From Nitrospirota bacterium (GTDB taxonomy: Bacteria; Nitrospirota; Thermodesulfovibrionia; Thermodesulfovibrionales; Dissulfurispiraceae): a stretch of DNA of 64,000 nt. This document shows, piece by piece, positions 32,885 through 41,513 of this stretch. The position numbers were made by a program, and so were the translations under genes. Location of the stretch: positions 20,123 through 84,122 of the forward strand of contig JAMCVZ010000037.1 of the NCBI GenBank assembly GCA_023476565.1. The letters run 5' to 3'. The notes below the pieces were generated by a model, which was not told the origin of the DNA, did not search any database, and was given only the letters and a program-made list of their open reading frames with translations. Numbering within the stretch: the stretch's first letter is position 1; each line of letters begins with the position of its first letter.

Positions 32885-35551
32885 TTATACATAATTTTGC
32901 TTGTTCTGTATCAGGCCGGGCGAGGGTATGCCGATGTGATACCCCTGAGCATAACCGATGCCTGCTGTTTTTACAGTGTTTAACATATCAGCATTTTCAA
33001 CATGCTTTGCTATTGTCTTTATATTGAATTCACCGGCCAAGGCCACCATTGAACGAACAATAGCCATGTCTTTTTTGTCCATCGCCATGCTTCTTATAAA
33101 CTCACCCGATATCTTTACATAGTCTATCGGGAAACGCTTGACATAATAGAAACACGAAAACCCTGAACCAAAGTCGTCTATAGCAAACTTAAACCCCGAA
33201 AACTTAAGATTATCCACAAACTTTTCAAGCAGCGTTATGTTCTTCAATGTGTCCCTTTCGTTCATTTCTAAAACAATCCTTGCGGGGTCAATACCGTATT
33301 CCCTTACCAGCTTGATAATATTAGGGATAAACTCATTCAAGACAAGGGACTTTGATGAAAGGTTAATGAACAAAAGCCCGCTGTATCCGTCATTCTTTAT
33401 CTTTTCAAAAGCGTTTTCCAAAAGGATAAGGTCGAGCCTGCTGATTATCCCCAGCTTTTCAGCAATCTCTATGAATTCCGCCGCAGCCGTTACTCCCCTG
33501 TCGGTCTCTATCCTGCTGAGAACCTCATAACATTCTATATTTCCTGTCGCTGTGCTCATTGTCGGCTGGAAATAAGGGATTATCTTCCCCTGTTCGACGG
33601 CATTGGTAATTGCAAGTGTCTTTTCGCTTATCTGCTTAAAGGCATCAATGATATCTCTTTCGGTCGGGACGGCTATCTTGTTCTTGCCTTCCGACTTTGC
33701 CTTATACATCATGTTGTCCGCAAATATGAACAGGTCCTGGGCATTGTCAGCATGGTCGGGGGAAACAGCCATTCCAATAGATACTGTAGCCCTTACGGGT
33801 GTCCCGTCAGGCGCTGGAAGTGATAGCTTCCCCATATTTTCTATGATCCTGTCTGCAACAAGGTATGCCTGTTCTCTATCAGCCTCCGGAAGCACAACAA
33901 CAAACTCGTCTCCGCCGTATCTTGCAAGGATGTCGCCTTGTCTTAAGGAGCCCCGTATTTCTAAGGCGAATTCCGACAAAAATTTATCTCCGAAGGCATG
34001 TCCATAAGAATCGTTGATATTTTTAAAATTGTCGAGGTCTATCACGAGAAGAGAAAATTTATAACTGTGTCTTTCCGCCCTGCTTATTTCATAACCCAGC
34101 AGCTCCCAGAATATCCTCTGGTTATAAAGGTTTGTCAAAGGGTCTCTCGTCGCATAGTATTCGAGGTCCTTTGTGAATTTGGATATGGCCTTTACAGAAC
34201 CGACTACATTTAAAAGAGTCGATAAAATACTGTCCACTACAAGGGAGCGTATTGGGTCAGCCGCTGACTTGGACTGTACGCCTATACCTACGACGCCTCC
34301 TATCTTAGGAGCATCAAGAATCAATGATTTCGTCTGAAGTTCCAGGTCTTCTTCTTTAAGTTCGCATAAGGCCCTGGAAGGGTCGGCAACATTATGAATG
34401 ACCTTTAAGTTGTTATCCTTAAACCTTATATTCTCCTTCGATATCCTCTGCCTGACTATCTTTTCAACCCTTGCCTTTGTAGTTTCAGACGGCTCGTTTA
34501 TCCAGAATATCTCAAGGTCGTAAAGGTCTTCGTCAATCTTAAATATCGAAAAAAGCGTATAAGCCTCCATGACTTTATTCACTTCAAGCAAAAGGGCGCT
34601 TATATATTCCTTCCAGTCCCTGACCACCTCGGATGTGATTACAAACTTTTCCAATACCTTTATCTCAAATTCAAGGATGTCTTTATCAACGGCAAGTCCC
34701 CTGATTTTTCCGGCAAGCTCCCTGACTTCTGATAGGGTCTCGTTGAATTCAGCAAATCCTGTCCCGGTAATATTAAAATTGTTAAGTTTTGTTAAATCCC
34801 TGACGCTGTTAATTTCCCTGACCTTTTCATGAAAAGATCCGGTAGAACGCTTTATTCTTGCGTTCAGGAATGTGGCTACCGCCCCTGCCATTATAAATGG
34901 AATGGGCAGAAGGATGAGAAAAAATATATTAAACCTTCTTTTTGCCTCGTTAATTGCCGGGCTTATATCCTGCTGGATTTTTATCACGCCGAGGACTTCC
35001 CCGACCCGCGTATGCATATGGCACTTCAGGCACCTGTCCTCTGCCTTAATAGGGTAAACATTTATAACAATGGGGTCGGCCTTATAGGTGACGGCATCGC
35101 CGGTCCGGAACGCATCCTTGATATTCCTGCCCATTTCGGGCTGCTCTATCCGGCCGTAATCCCTTTCAACCGCTTCTCCCCTGAATATTCCCACCTTGTA
35201 AGGGAACTGGGTGCGCCCGCTTTTTACAGATTCAAGAAACTTGTTTAGCTCCTCCCGTGTCCAGCCCCTCTCCATAAGCTGGAGCATAGAATTGAACATC
35301 TGCTGCGATATGGCATCAGAGACCTCATCGGCATTTTTAATGAAAGCATGCCGGTAAATGGATGATACAACCAGATATGTGGCGTTAAAACTTATATATG
35401 ACACTATCAAAACAGCAACGCAGACGAATGATTTCAAGCGGAACTGTGCGCTGACCAGTTTCCTGACAACAGGTAATTTTTCGAGCGCCTTAAGGAACGT
35501 TTCCCCTATCTTTTCGGACATGTCTAAAATCGCCTCCTCCATCCGGTTCAT
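32885..35551 (-). CDS. membrane GGDEF-EAL protein with Tll0287-like c-type heme sensor domain
   Basis: An 888-residue protein. A membrane helix (about 42-62) is followed by a periplasmic domain (about 65-205) with CLKCH at 174-178, a c-type heme attachment motif as in Tll0287-like/DUF3365 sensors. A second membrane helix (about 210-230) follows, then a cytoplasmic linker and a GAF-type region (to about 450), a GGDEF domain with intact YGGDEF and an EAL domain whose signature reads EVL with DDFGSGFSCFYY. It may sense redox state, NO or another ligand through heme and alter cyclic di-GMP. GGDEF looks active; EAL keeps most metal residues (EMNERD) but the balance of synthesis and hydrolysis cannot be told. 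GGAGG precedes the ATG. Confidence 0.9.
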   Translation of the reverse strand: MNRMEEAILDMSEKIGETFLKALEKLPVVRKLVSAQFRLKSFVCVAVLIVSYISFNATYLVVSSIYRHAFIKNADEVSDAISQQMFNSMLQLMERGWTREELNKFLESVKSGRTQFPYKVGIFRGEAVERDYGRIEQPEMGRNIKDAFRTGDAVTYKADPIVINVYPIKAEDRCLKCHMHTRVGEVLGVIKIQQDISPAINEAKRRFNIFFLILLPIPFIMAGAVATFLNARIKRSTGSFHEKVREINSVRDLTKLNNFNITGTGFAEFNETLSEVRELAGKIRGLAVDKDILEFEIKVLEKFVITSEVVRDWKEYISALLLEVNKVMEAYTLFSIFKIDEDLYDLEIFWINEPSETTKARVEKIVRQRISKENIRFKDNNLKVIHNVADPSRALCELKEEDLELQTKSLILDAPKIGGVVGIGVQSKSAADPIRSLVVDSILSTLLNVVGSVKAISKFTKDLEYYATRDPLTNLYNQRIFWELLGYEISRAERHSYKFSLLVIDLDNFKNINDSYGHAFGDKFLSEFALEIRGSLRQGDILARYGGDEFVVVLPEADREQAYLVADRIIENMGKLSLPAPDGTPVRATVSIGMAVSPDHADNAQDLFIFADNMMYKAKSEGKNKIAVPTERDIIDAFKQISEKTLAITNAVEQGKIIPYFQPTMSTATGNIECYEVLSRIETDRGVTAAAEFIEIAEKLGIISRLDLILLENAFEKIKNDGYSGLLFINLSSKSLVLNEFIPNIIKLVREYGIDPARIVLEMNERDTLKNITLLEKFVDNLKFSGFKFAIDDFGSGFSCFYYVKRFPIDYVKISGEFIRSMAMDKKDMAIVRSMVALAGEFNIKTIAKHVENADMLNTVKTAGIGYAQGYHIGIPSPGLIQNKQNYV

Positions 35552-35714
35552 ATCAATGCCTCCGGCCTGTTTGCTGCTACAACCCTGTTTCTCCCCTTGA
35601 GGATGTCCATTAGTGTCAATAATGCCATTGTTTTTTGAGAAATTGCAATGGAGTTATCTTACCCGGCAGGGTGATGGGGTCTGATACGGTTGCCTTGCAT
35701 TGTAAGTATGCAGG

Positions 35715-35743
35715 TTGACACTGTATTTTGTTACTGGTATATT
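35715..35743 (+). promoter_or_regulatory. sigma-70 type promoter of glgC (leaderless)
   Basis: TTGACA (35715-35720), spacer of 17, TATATT (35738-35743). The -10 ends 7 nt before the ATG at 35750, so the mRNA should start at the A of ATG. No ribosome site exists. Confidence 0.75.
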
Positions 35744-35749
35744 CTTACA

Positions 35750-37003
35750 ATGAAAAAGAACAGCACGGGAAGAACCATCAGAGATGTGCTTGCAATCGTG
35801 CTTGCAGGCGGCAAGGGCGAGCGGCTGCACCCGCTCACCATACACAGGGCAAAACCAGCCGTGCCCTTCGGCGGCAAGTACAGGATAATTGATTTCGCCC
35901 TCAGCAACTGCATCAATTCCAATATCAGAAAGATAAGCGTCTTCACGCAGTACAAGTCGCTCTCTCTCGACAGACACCTCGCCCTGGGATGGGAGAGGCT
36001 CTCCAACCCCGAGCTCGGCGAATTCATTCTCACCATACCTCCCCAGCAGAGGATCGATGAGAGATGGTACGAGGGGACAGCCGACGCCGTTTATCAGAAC
36101 ATTTATTTTATCGAGAAAGAGGCGCCCCCCTACCTGCTCATCCTGTCCGGAGACCATATCTATAAAATGGACTACTCGGAGATGCTCTCCTTTCACCTCG
36201 AAAAGGGGGCGCTCGGAACTGTTGCGGCAATCGAGGTCGATAAAGGGGCATCGTCCTCCTTCGGGATCATGGAGGTCGATGGTGATTGGAGAATTACAGG
36301 TTTCGAGGAAAAACCCAGAGACCCGAAAACACTGCCGGGCAGCGATAAACAGTGCCTTGCGTCCATGGGGGTATACCTGTTCAACACGGAAGCGATCATC
36401 GAAGAGCTGAAAACGGATGCCGCAAAATCGTCGGCCCATGATTTCGGCAAAGACATCATACCGGACATGCTCAAAACCGGAAGACTCTTTGCCTTCAACT
36501 TCAGGGATAAAAACAAGAAGGAGGCGAAATACTGGAGGGACGTCGGGACAATAGACGCCTACTGGGAAGCGAATATGGACATCATCTCGGTCGACCCCCT
36601 GCTGAACCTCTATGACAGCGAGTGGCCGATAAGGACTTATCAATGCCAGAATCCCCCTGCCAAATTCGTATTCGCCCAGGAATATAAAGGCGGAAGGCTC
36701 GGCACCGCACTGGATTCCATTGTATGCGACGGCTGTATCCTCAGCGGCGGCAGGGTGCAGAATTCGGTCCTTTCTCCCAATGTCAGGGTAAACAGTTGGG
36801 CATCCGTAAAGGATTCCGTTCTTATGGAAAACGTTGAAATAGGGAGGTACGCGAAAATTAAACAAGCGATTATAGACAAGGATGTGTACATCCCGCAGGA
36901 CACGATGATCGGCTACAACCGGGAAGAAGACAGGAAGAGATTCGATGTAAGCCCAAAAGGCATTGTCGTCATCCCCAAAGGAACTGACTTCAGAAAGCTG
37001 TAA
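35750..37003 (+). CDS. glgC: glucose-1-phosphate adenylyltransferase
   Basis: A 417-residue nucleotidyltransferase that makes ADP-glucose for glycogen. Motifs: AIVLAGGKGERLHPLT (nucleotide binding), KPAVPFGGKYRIIDF, GTADAVYQN, ILSGDHIYKMDY, GFEEKP and the C-terminal left-handed beta-helix with VRVNSWASVKDSVLMENVEIG. The frame stays open 20 codons further upstream, but the start at 35750 fits the family and the promoter, whose -10 box ends 7 nt ahead. It is monocistronic, convergent with panC. Confidence 0.93.
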   Translation: MKKNSTGRTIRDVLAIVLAGGKGERLHPLTIHRAKPAVPFGGKYRIIDFALSNCINSNIRKISVFTQYKSLSLDRHLALGWERLSNPELGEFILTIPPQQRIDERWYEGTADAVYQNIYFIEKEAPPYLLILSGDHIYKMDYSEMLSFHLEKGALGTVAAIEVDKGASSSFGIMEVDGDWRITGFEEKPRDPKTLPGSDKQCLASMGVYLFNTEAIIEELKTDAAKSSAHDFGKDIIPDMLKTGRLFAFNFRDKNKKEAKYWRDVGTIDAYWEANMDIISVDPLLNLYDSEWPIRTYQCQNPPAKFVFAQEYKGGRLGTALDSIVCDGCILSGGRVQNSVLSPNVRVNSWASVKDSVLMENVEIGRYAKIKQAIIDKDVYIPQDTMIGYNREEDRKRFDVSPKGIVVIPKGTDFRKL

Positions 37004-37095
37004 TTATCAAGGAAAGACGGTCTTGCGGTAACACAGGCCCGGTAAGTATGAGCGCCGGTGATTCCAATACGCCTGAGGAGGACCGGACGAGCGCA

Positions 37096-37947
37096 TCATA
37101 AATCTACCATCACATTGTCGATCAACCGCGTATCCCCGATTTTTACGGCCAGGGCAAAGAGGTTCTGCCGTTTGAACTCAGGCAGCTCTTCCAGTGTCGC
37201 AGGATCATAAGCCCCCGCATACTGTATCTCGGAGATAAGCTGTTCGCCCTTCAGTGCGGCAATGAGATGATCTTTTATATCCGGCGGTCGTGCGGAGGAG
37301 CCGGCTTTTGCCGTTTCCGCTGCAGACAGGAGCGCCCTGTACAGAGCGGCCGCCGCTTTCCTCTCAGCGGCATTCAGGTATGCATTTCTCGAACTCATCG
37401 CAAGGCCGTCACTCTCCCTGACCGTAGGGCAAACGACCAGCTCCAGGTCCATGTTCAAATCCTCCGTCATTCTTCTGATTACGACGGTCTGCTGGAAATC
37501 CTTCTGTCCGAAGTACGCCCTCGTAGGCTTCACACTGTTGAAAAGCTTGCAGACAACCGTAGCGACACCGGCAAAATGGCCCGGTCTGAAGGCGCCGCAG
37601 AGCCTGTCGGACAATCCCCCTACAGTAACAGTGGTGGAAAATCCTTCAGGGTACATGGCTTTGACATCGGGTATGAACAGGATATCGGCGCCCTCTTTCT
37701 TAAGCTTCTCCATATCCCCTTCCCTGTCCCTTGGATATTTGTCGAAGTCCTCATTCTGACCGAACTGGATAGGGTTCACGAATATGCTTACGACAACAAC
37801 ATCGTTTTCGTTCTTTGCTCTCTTGACGAGACCGAGATGTCCTTTGTGCAGCGCCCCCATGGTAGGGACGAGGCCGATGGTTTTTCCTTGAAAAAGGCGC
37901 CTTTTCGAGGTCTCCTGCATTATTCTCAATGTCCGGATAGACTCCAT
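37096..37947 (-). CDS. panC: pantothenate synthetase
   Basis: A 283-residue enzyme joining pantoate and beta-alanine with ATP in coenzyme A synthesis. Motifs: LVPTMGALHKGHLGLV (HIGH-type), SIFVNPIQFGQNEDFDKYPR, FGQKDFQQ and MSSRNAYL. The frame is open 40 codons upstream, but MESIRTLRIMQE at 37947 is the family start, and a -10 box (TATAGA) ends 7 nt before it with TTGACC further up, so a leaderless start here is supported. No other pantothenate gene is adjacent. Confidence 0.93.
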   Translation of the reverse strand: MESIRTLRIMQETSKRRLFQGKTIGLVPTMGALHKGHLGLVKRAKNENDVVVVSIFVNPIQFGQNEDFDKYPRDREGDMEKLKKEGADILFIPDVKAMYPEGFSTTVTVGGLSDRLCGAFRPGHFAGVATVVCKLFNSVKPTRAYFGQKDFQQTVVIRRMTEDLNMDLELVVCPTVRESDGLAMSSRNAYLNAAERKAAAALYRALLSAAETAKAGSSARPPDIKDHLIAALKGEQLISEIQYAGAYDPATLEELPEFKRQNLFALAVKIGDTRLIDNVMVDL

Positions 37948-37953
37948 GCTTAA

Positions 37954-37983
37954 TCTATATAATATTTCCATAGGACCGGTCAA
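37954..37983 (-). promoter_or_regulatory. promoter of panC (leaderless)
   Basis: Minus strand TTGACC (37983-37978), 18 bases, TATAGA (37959-37954); an overlapping TATATA gives spacing 16. The box ends 7 nt before the ATG at 37947. Confidence 0.55.
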
Positions 37984-38046
37984 GGAAAAAGAAATATAAC
38001 CATTGGCCAGGGCGGCAAAAACGTAATCAAAGGCTTTAATGGCGCT

Positions 38047-38059
38047 GGGGACAGTCCCC
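38047..38059. repeat. GGGGACAGTCCCC palindromic repeat
   Basis: Single copy of the dispersed palindrome, followed by repeated ACTCAT/ACTCGT units. Lies upstream of panC and the GYD gene. Confidence 0.65.
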
Positions 38060-38140
38060 TTACTCATTACTCATAACTCGTGTTACCAATATGCCGCGGC
38101 ATGAGGGCATATCATCGGACCTGCCTTTTTTTGCGCATGG

Positions 38141-38169
38141 TTGACATCGTTCCCTTTTGGGTGTATAAG
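38141..38169 (+). promoter_or_regulatory. sigma-70 type promoter of the GYD gene
   Basis: TTGACA (38141-38146), spacer of 17, TATAAG (38164-38169), followed by a 40-base leader with AAGGAGGAG. Confidence 0.75.
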
Positions 38170-38210
38170 GAAAATAGGAGTAAATTTCCACTATCCAAGG
38201 AGGAGTAACC

Positions 38211-38495
38211 ATGGCATATTATGTAATCCTCAGCAAATTGACGGACGAAGGGAGAAAGACCATTAAACAGAAACCTGAAAGGATGTTTGAGGTCAACAAA
38301 GAACTGGAATCGATGGGCGTAAAGGTTAAAGAGCAGTTCGCAGTCCTTGGCCCGTATGATTTCGTCAATATAGTAGAGGCTCCCGATAATGATACGGTAA
38401 TGAGGATGTCCGTGGAGCTGGGGGCAAGGGGATCAGTGCAACTCCTCACACTGCCCGCCGTTTCAGCAGAGGATTTCGTCAAGAAAATGAAATAG
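38211..38495 (+). CDS. GYD-domain protein
   Basis: A 94-residue single-domain protein: YYVILSKLTDEGRKTIKQKPERM, then GVKVKEQFAVLGPYDFVNIVEAPDNDTVMRMSVELGARGSVQLLTLPAVSAEDF. This is the GYD family (named after a Gly-Tyr-Asp motif, here GPYD), a ferredoxin-like alpha/beta dimer of unknown biochemical role. Strong own promoter and AAGGAGGAG suggest good expression. It is monocistronic; the following 339 bases hold a repeat element and the argG leader. Confidence 0.85.
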   Translation: MAYYVILSKLTDEGRKTIKQKPERMFEVNKELESMGVKVKEQFAVLGPYDFVNIVEAPDNDTVMRMSVELGARGSVQLLTLPAVSAEDFVKKMK

Positions 38496-38512
38496 CAAGT
38501 ACGTTATGTCTC

Positions 38513-38582
38513 GGGACAGTCCCTATTCTACGACTTCGTCCGTGGTAAACCACCTACTGTTGGTAAATAGGGACAGTCCCCC
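38513..38582. repeat. composite GGGACAGTCCC element (copy 1)
   Basis: Two GGGACAGTCCC palindromes (38513-38523 and 38570-38580) enclose a unit whose reverse complement is nearly identical to the element at 50202-50324. Non-coding. The remaining part of 38496-38834 has no gene I can support. Confidence 0.75.
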
Positions 38583-38834
38583 GGTCCGGAATATCTGTCC
38601 TGGCAGTATTCACATCCGGGTGTGCATCAACCCATCTGCACAAGCGGCCCTCCTTTTTCAGATGAATTTTCATATTACTCTATTGTAAAATATACATTCA
38701 CACTTCACAACGAATCCCTGTTTATGATATGGTGTATATCAAAATGCAGGTTTCCGGTTTACGGTTACAGATTCAAGAGTATAGCGTCAATCTGCAATCA
38801 TAAATCATCAATTTAAAATCCGTCGGGAGGTTAC

Positions 38835-40040
38835 ATGGCGAGCAAGATTGTACTGGCATACTCGGGCGGTCTCGATACATCCATTGTCATAAAATGGCTG
38901 ATAGAGACATACAATGCCGAGGTGATAGCCTTCTGTGCAGACCTCGGCCAGGGGGAGGATCTGAATGCCGTAAACGATAAGGCCCTGAAGACAGGGGCCT
39001 CAAAGGCGTATGTAGAGGACTTGAGGAACGAGTTCATCAGGGATTACCTATTCCCCATGTTGAGGGCAAACGCGCTTTATGAAGGCACTTACATGCTGGG
39101 GACATCCATCGCACGGCCGCTCATAGCAAAGAAGCAGATCGATATAGCGCTCAAAGAGAACGCGGATGCGGTCGCGCACGGGGCAACGGGCAAAGGGAAC
39201 GACCAGGTGAGGTTCGAGCTGACCTATTATGCCCTGAAGCCGGATATAAAGGTTATTTCGCCGTGGCGGGAATGGTCGTTCGACTCAAGGCAGTCCCTTA
39301 TCGATTATGCTGAAAAGCACGGCATCCCCGTGCCTGCTACAAAGGAAAAACCGTACAGCACCGACCGGAATATTTTTCACATAAGCTACGAAGGCGGAAT
39401 ACTCGAAGACCCCTGGGCGGAACCGACCGCGGATATGTACACCATGATGGTAGCTCCTGAAAAGGCCCCCGATAAACCCGTGTACATAGAAATAGATTAT
39501 AAGGAAGGGAATCCCGTAGGGCTCGACGGGAAGCCGCTCCCGCCGGTCGAGCTCTTCGAAAGACTCAACAGGATTGCAGGCGGGAACGGCATCGGAAGGG
39601 TCGATATAGTCGAGAACAGGTATGTGGGGATCAAATCAAGGGGCGTTTATGAAACTCCGGCCGGGACCGTTCTTCACAGCGCACACAGGGCCCTGGAATC
39701 CATTACCCTGGACAGAGAGGTATTCCATCTCAGGGACTCCCTCATTCAGAAATATGCGGAGCTTATTTATAACGGATACTGGTTTGCACCCGAAAGGGAA
39801 ATGCTCCAGACAACCATGGACACCATACAGAAAGATGTTACCGGCACCGTGCGGCTGAAACTGTATAAAGGCAACTGCACCATTGCGGGCAGGAAATCAC
39901 CGAGGTCCCTGTACCATCCCGAACTTGCAACCTTTGAGGCGGAAAAGGTATATAATCAGAAGGACGCAGAGGGTTTCATCAAGCTCAATGCACTCCGGCT
40001 GAGAGTAAACAGCATTTTAAGGGGCACACAGGCCCGATAG
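38835..40040 (+). CDS. argG: argininosuccinate synthase
   Basis: A 401-residue enzyme that ligates citrulline and aspartate with ATP in arginine synthesis. Visible motifs: [15 protein letters not shown] (PP-loop), [23 protein letters not shown] and [22 protein letters not shown]. Length and C-terminus ([11 protein letters not shown]) are normal. GGGAGG lies 7 nt before ATG. It heads a same-strand run with dprA 18 bases behind it. No other arginine gene is in the window. Confidence 0.96.
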   Translation: MASKIVLAYSGGLDTSIVIKWLIETYNAEVIAFCADLGQGEDLNAVNDKALKTGASKAYVEDLRNEFIRDYLFPMLRANALYEGTYMLGTSIARPLIAKKQIDIALKENADAVAHGATGKGNDQVRFELTYYALKPDIKVISPWREWSFDSRQSLIDYAEKHGIPVPATKEKPYSTDRNIFHISYEGGILEDPWAEPTADMYTMMVAPEKAPDKPVYIEIDYKEGNPVGLDGKPLPPVELFERLNRIAGGNGIGRVDIVENRYVGIKSRGVYETPAGTVLHSAHRALESITLDREVFHLRDSLIQKYAELIYNGYWFAPEREMLQTTMDTIQKDVTGTVRLKLYKGNCTIAGRKSPRSLYHPELATFEAEKVYNQKDAEGFIKLNALRLRVNSILRGTQAR

Positions 40041-40058
40041 GCCCGGAGGCTCGCATTT

Positions 40059-41198
40059 ATGAGAAAGCAGACGCTATCCGGTCAGGACAACGACCTTAGA
40101 TATTTACTTGCCCTGTCATTCATAAAGGATATAGGGCCGGTAACGGCAAAGCGCCTCCTTTCGGCATTCCGCTCGCCGCGCAGGATATTTGAAGCAAGCC
40201 TCGCCGAACTTGCCGATGTCGAAGAGGTAAGGGAATCGAGGGCAAAAAGAATACATCAATTCGATTCATGGGACAGGATCGATGAGGAAATAGAAGCAGC
40301 ACGGCAGCGGAATATAAAGATAATTAAATACACCGATGAAGAGTATCCGGAGCCGCTCAAGCAGCTTGCCGATGCCCCGACGGTCCTGTATGCCAGAGGG
40401 AATTTCATAAAGGAAGACGGGTACGCAGTGGCCATTGTCGGCTCAAGGAGGATGACGGAATACGGCAGAAGTATTACTAAAACCATAGCATACGACCTGG
40501 CATCATGCGGGTTTACCATTGTGAGCGGCATGGCTCGCGGAATAGATACCGTAGCACACAGGGGTGCCCTCGAAGCGGGAGGACGCAGCATCGCCGTTCT
40601 GGGCTGCGGTCTTGACCGGCCCTACCCCGCTGAAAACGATGCCCTTCTTGAAGCCCTGTCCGGTTCCGGATGTGCGATAAGCGAATTTCCTCTGGGCACC
40701 CCGCCGAACAGGGAGAACTTCCCGAGGAGAAACAGGCTGATAAGCGGGCTCTCCCTCGGTGTGCTTGTGGTAGAGGCAACCATCAAAAGCGGCTCGCTCA
40801 TAACAGCCCATTATGCGCTGGAGCAGGGCAAGGATATCTTTGCCGTCCCGGGGAGCATCGCCTGCCGGAACTCGGAAGGGACAAACGCCCTCATCAAGAA
40901 AGGGGCAAAGCTTGTGCAGAAAGCTGAAGATATACTGGAAGAGCTGTCGCCGGTTATAAAAGGCCTCCTGCACTCCCGGAAAATCTCCGGGGAAAAGCTG
41001 GATCAAAAACTGGACAGACTTGAAATAAATGACGAAGAAAGGGCAATATGTAGTTTTTTGGGCGACAGCGCAAAACACAGGGATACGATTTCAAGAGAAC
41101 TCAGGATAGCGCCTGCGAGGCTTTCGGGCCTGCTGCTCAACCTTGAGATTAAAGGCGTGGTAAAACAGACAGACGGGAATAATTTTTATATACTTTAG
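40059..41198 (+). CDS. dprA: DNA-processing protein DprA (Smf)
   Basis: A 379-residue protein that loads RecA on incoming single-stranded DNA during transformation. Order: N-terminal helix-hairpin region (FIKDIGPVTAKRLLSAFRSPRRIFEA), Rossmann-like core (about 85-300) with AIVGSRRMTEYG, GFTIVSGMARGIDTVAH, AVLGCGLDRPYP, ISEFPLGTPPNRENFPRRNRLISGLS and KSGSLITAHYALEQG, and a C-terminal winged-helix domain (about 315-379). It is followed by the small smg-like gene and topA, the classic order. Confidence 0.95.
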   Translation: MRKQTLSGQDNDLRYLLALSFIKDIGPVTAKRLLSAFRSPRRIFEASLAELADVEEVRESRAKRIHQFDSWDRIDEEIEAARQRNIKIIKYTDEEYPEPLKQLADAPTVLYARGNFIKEDGYAVAIVGSRRMTEYGRSITKTIAYDLASCGFTIVSGMARGIDTVAHRGALEAGGRSIAVLGCGLDRPYPAENDALLEALSGSGCAISEFPLGTPPNRENFPRRNRLISGLSLGVLVVEATIKSGSLITAHYALEQGKDIFAVPGSIACRNSEGTNALIKKGAKLVQKAEDILEELSPVIKGLLHSRKISGEKLDQKLDRLEINDEERAICSFLGDSAKHRDTISRELRIAPARLSGLLLNLEIKGVVKQTDGNNFYIL

Positions 41199-41213
41199 TA
41201 GGAGGAGAATAAT

Positions 41214-41498
41214 TTGGCCAGGAGATTGATAGATGTTCTGAGAGTTCTTGCCAGAGAGCTCATCGAAAAAGGCTATGACGCCGACGATATGCTGAAAAAA
41301 GTCAGCGCCTTTGATATAGATTTTTTAACGGTAAAGGAAGAACTTATGACCCTTGAGTTGACAAAGCACATCGATGAAACCGAACTCGACACGATAAGGG
41401 CCCTACTGGCTTACATTCTTATGAAAGATACGGAACTCGAGACCGAAGAGATATACGCTTTCATCTTCGGCAGGGGCCGCCAGATAATCTGGAATTAA
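41214..41498 (+). CDS. small helical protein in the Smg/DUF494 position
   Basis: A 94-residue acidic helical protein starting at TTG with GGAGGAG upstream: LIDVLRVLARELIEKGYDADDMLKKVSAFDIDFLTVKEELMTLELTKHIDETELDTIRALLAYILMKD. It stands between dprA and topA, where E. coli and others have smg (DUF494). The family relation is suspected from size, helical character and position, not certain by sequence. Function unknown. Confidence 0.65.
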   Translation: MARRLIDVLRVLARELIEKGYDADDMLKKVSAFDIDFLTVKEELMTLELTKHIDETELDTIRALLAYILMKDTELETEEIYAFIFGRGRQIIWN

Positions 41499-41513
41499 AG
41501 GAGGATTCGAGCA

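Noticed and set aside
35654..36865. 403-codon minus-strand open frame
   Set aside because: Shadow of glgC, which has full family motifs and a promoter.
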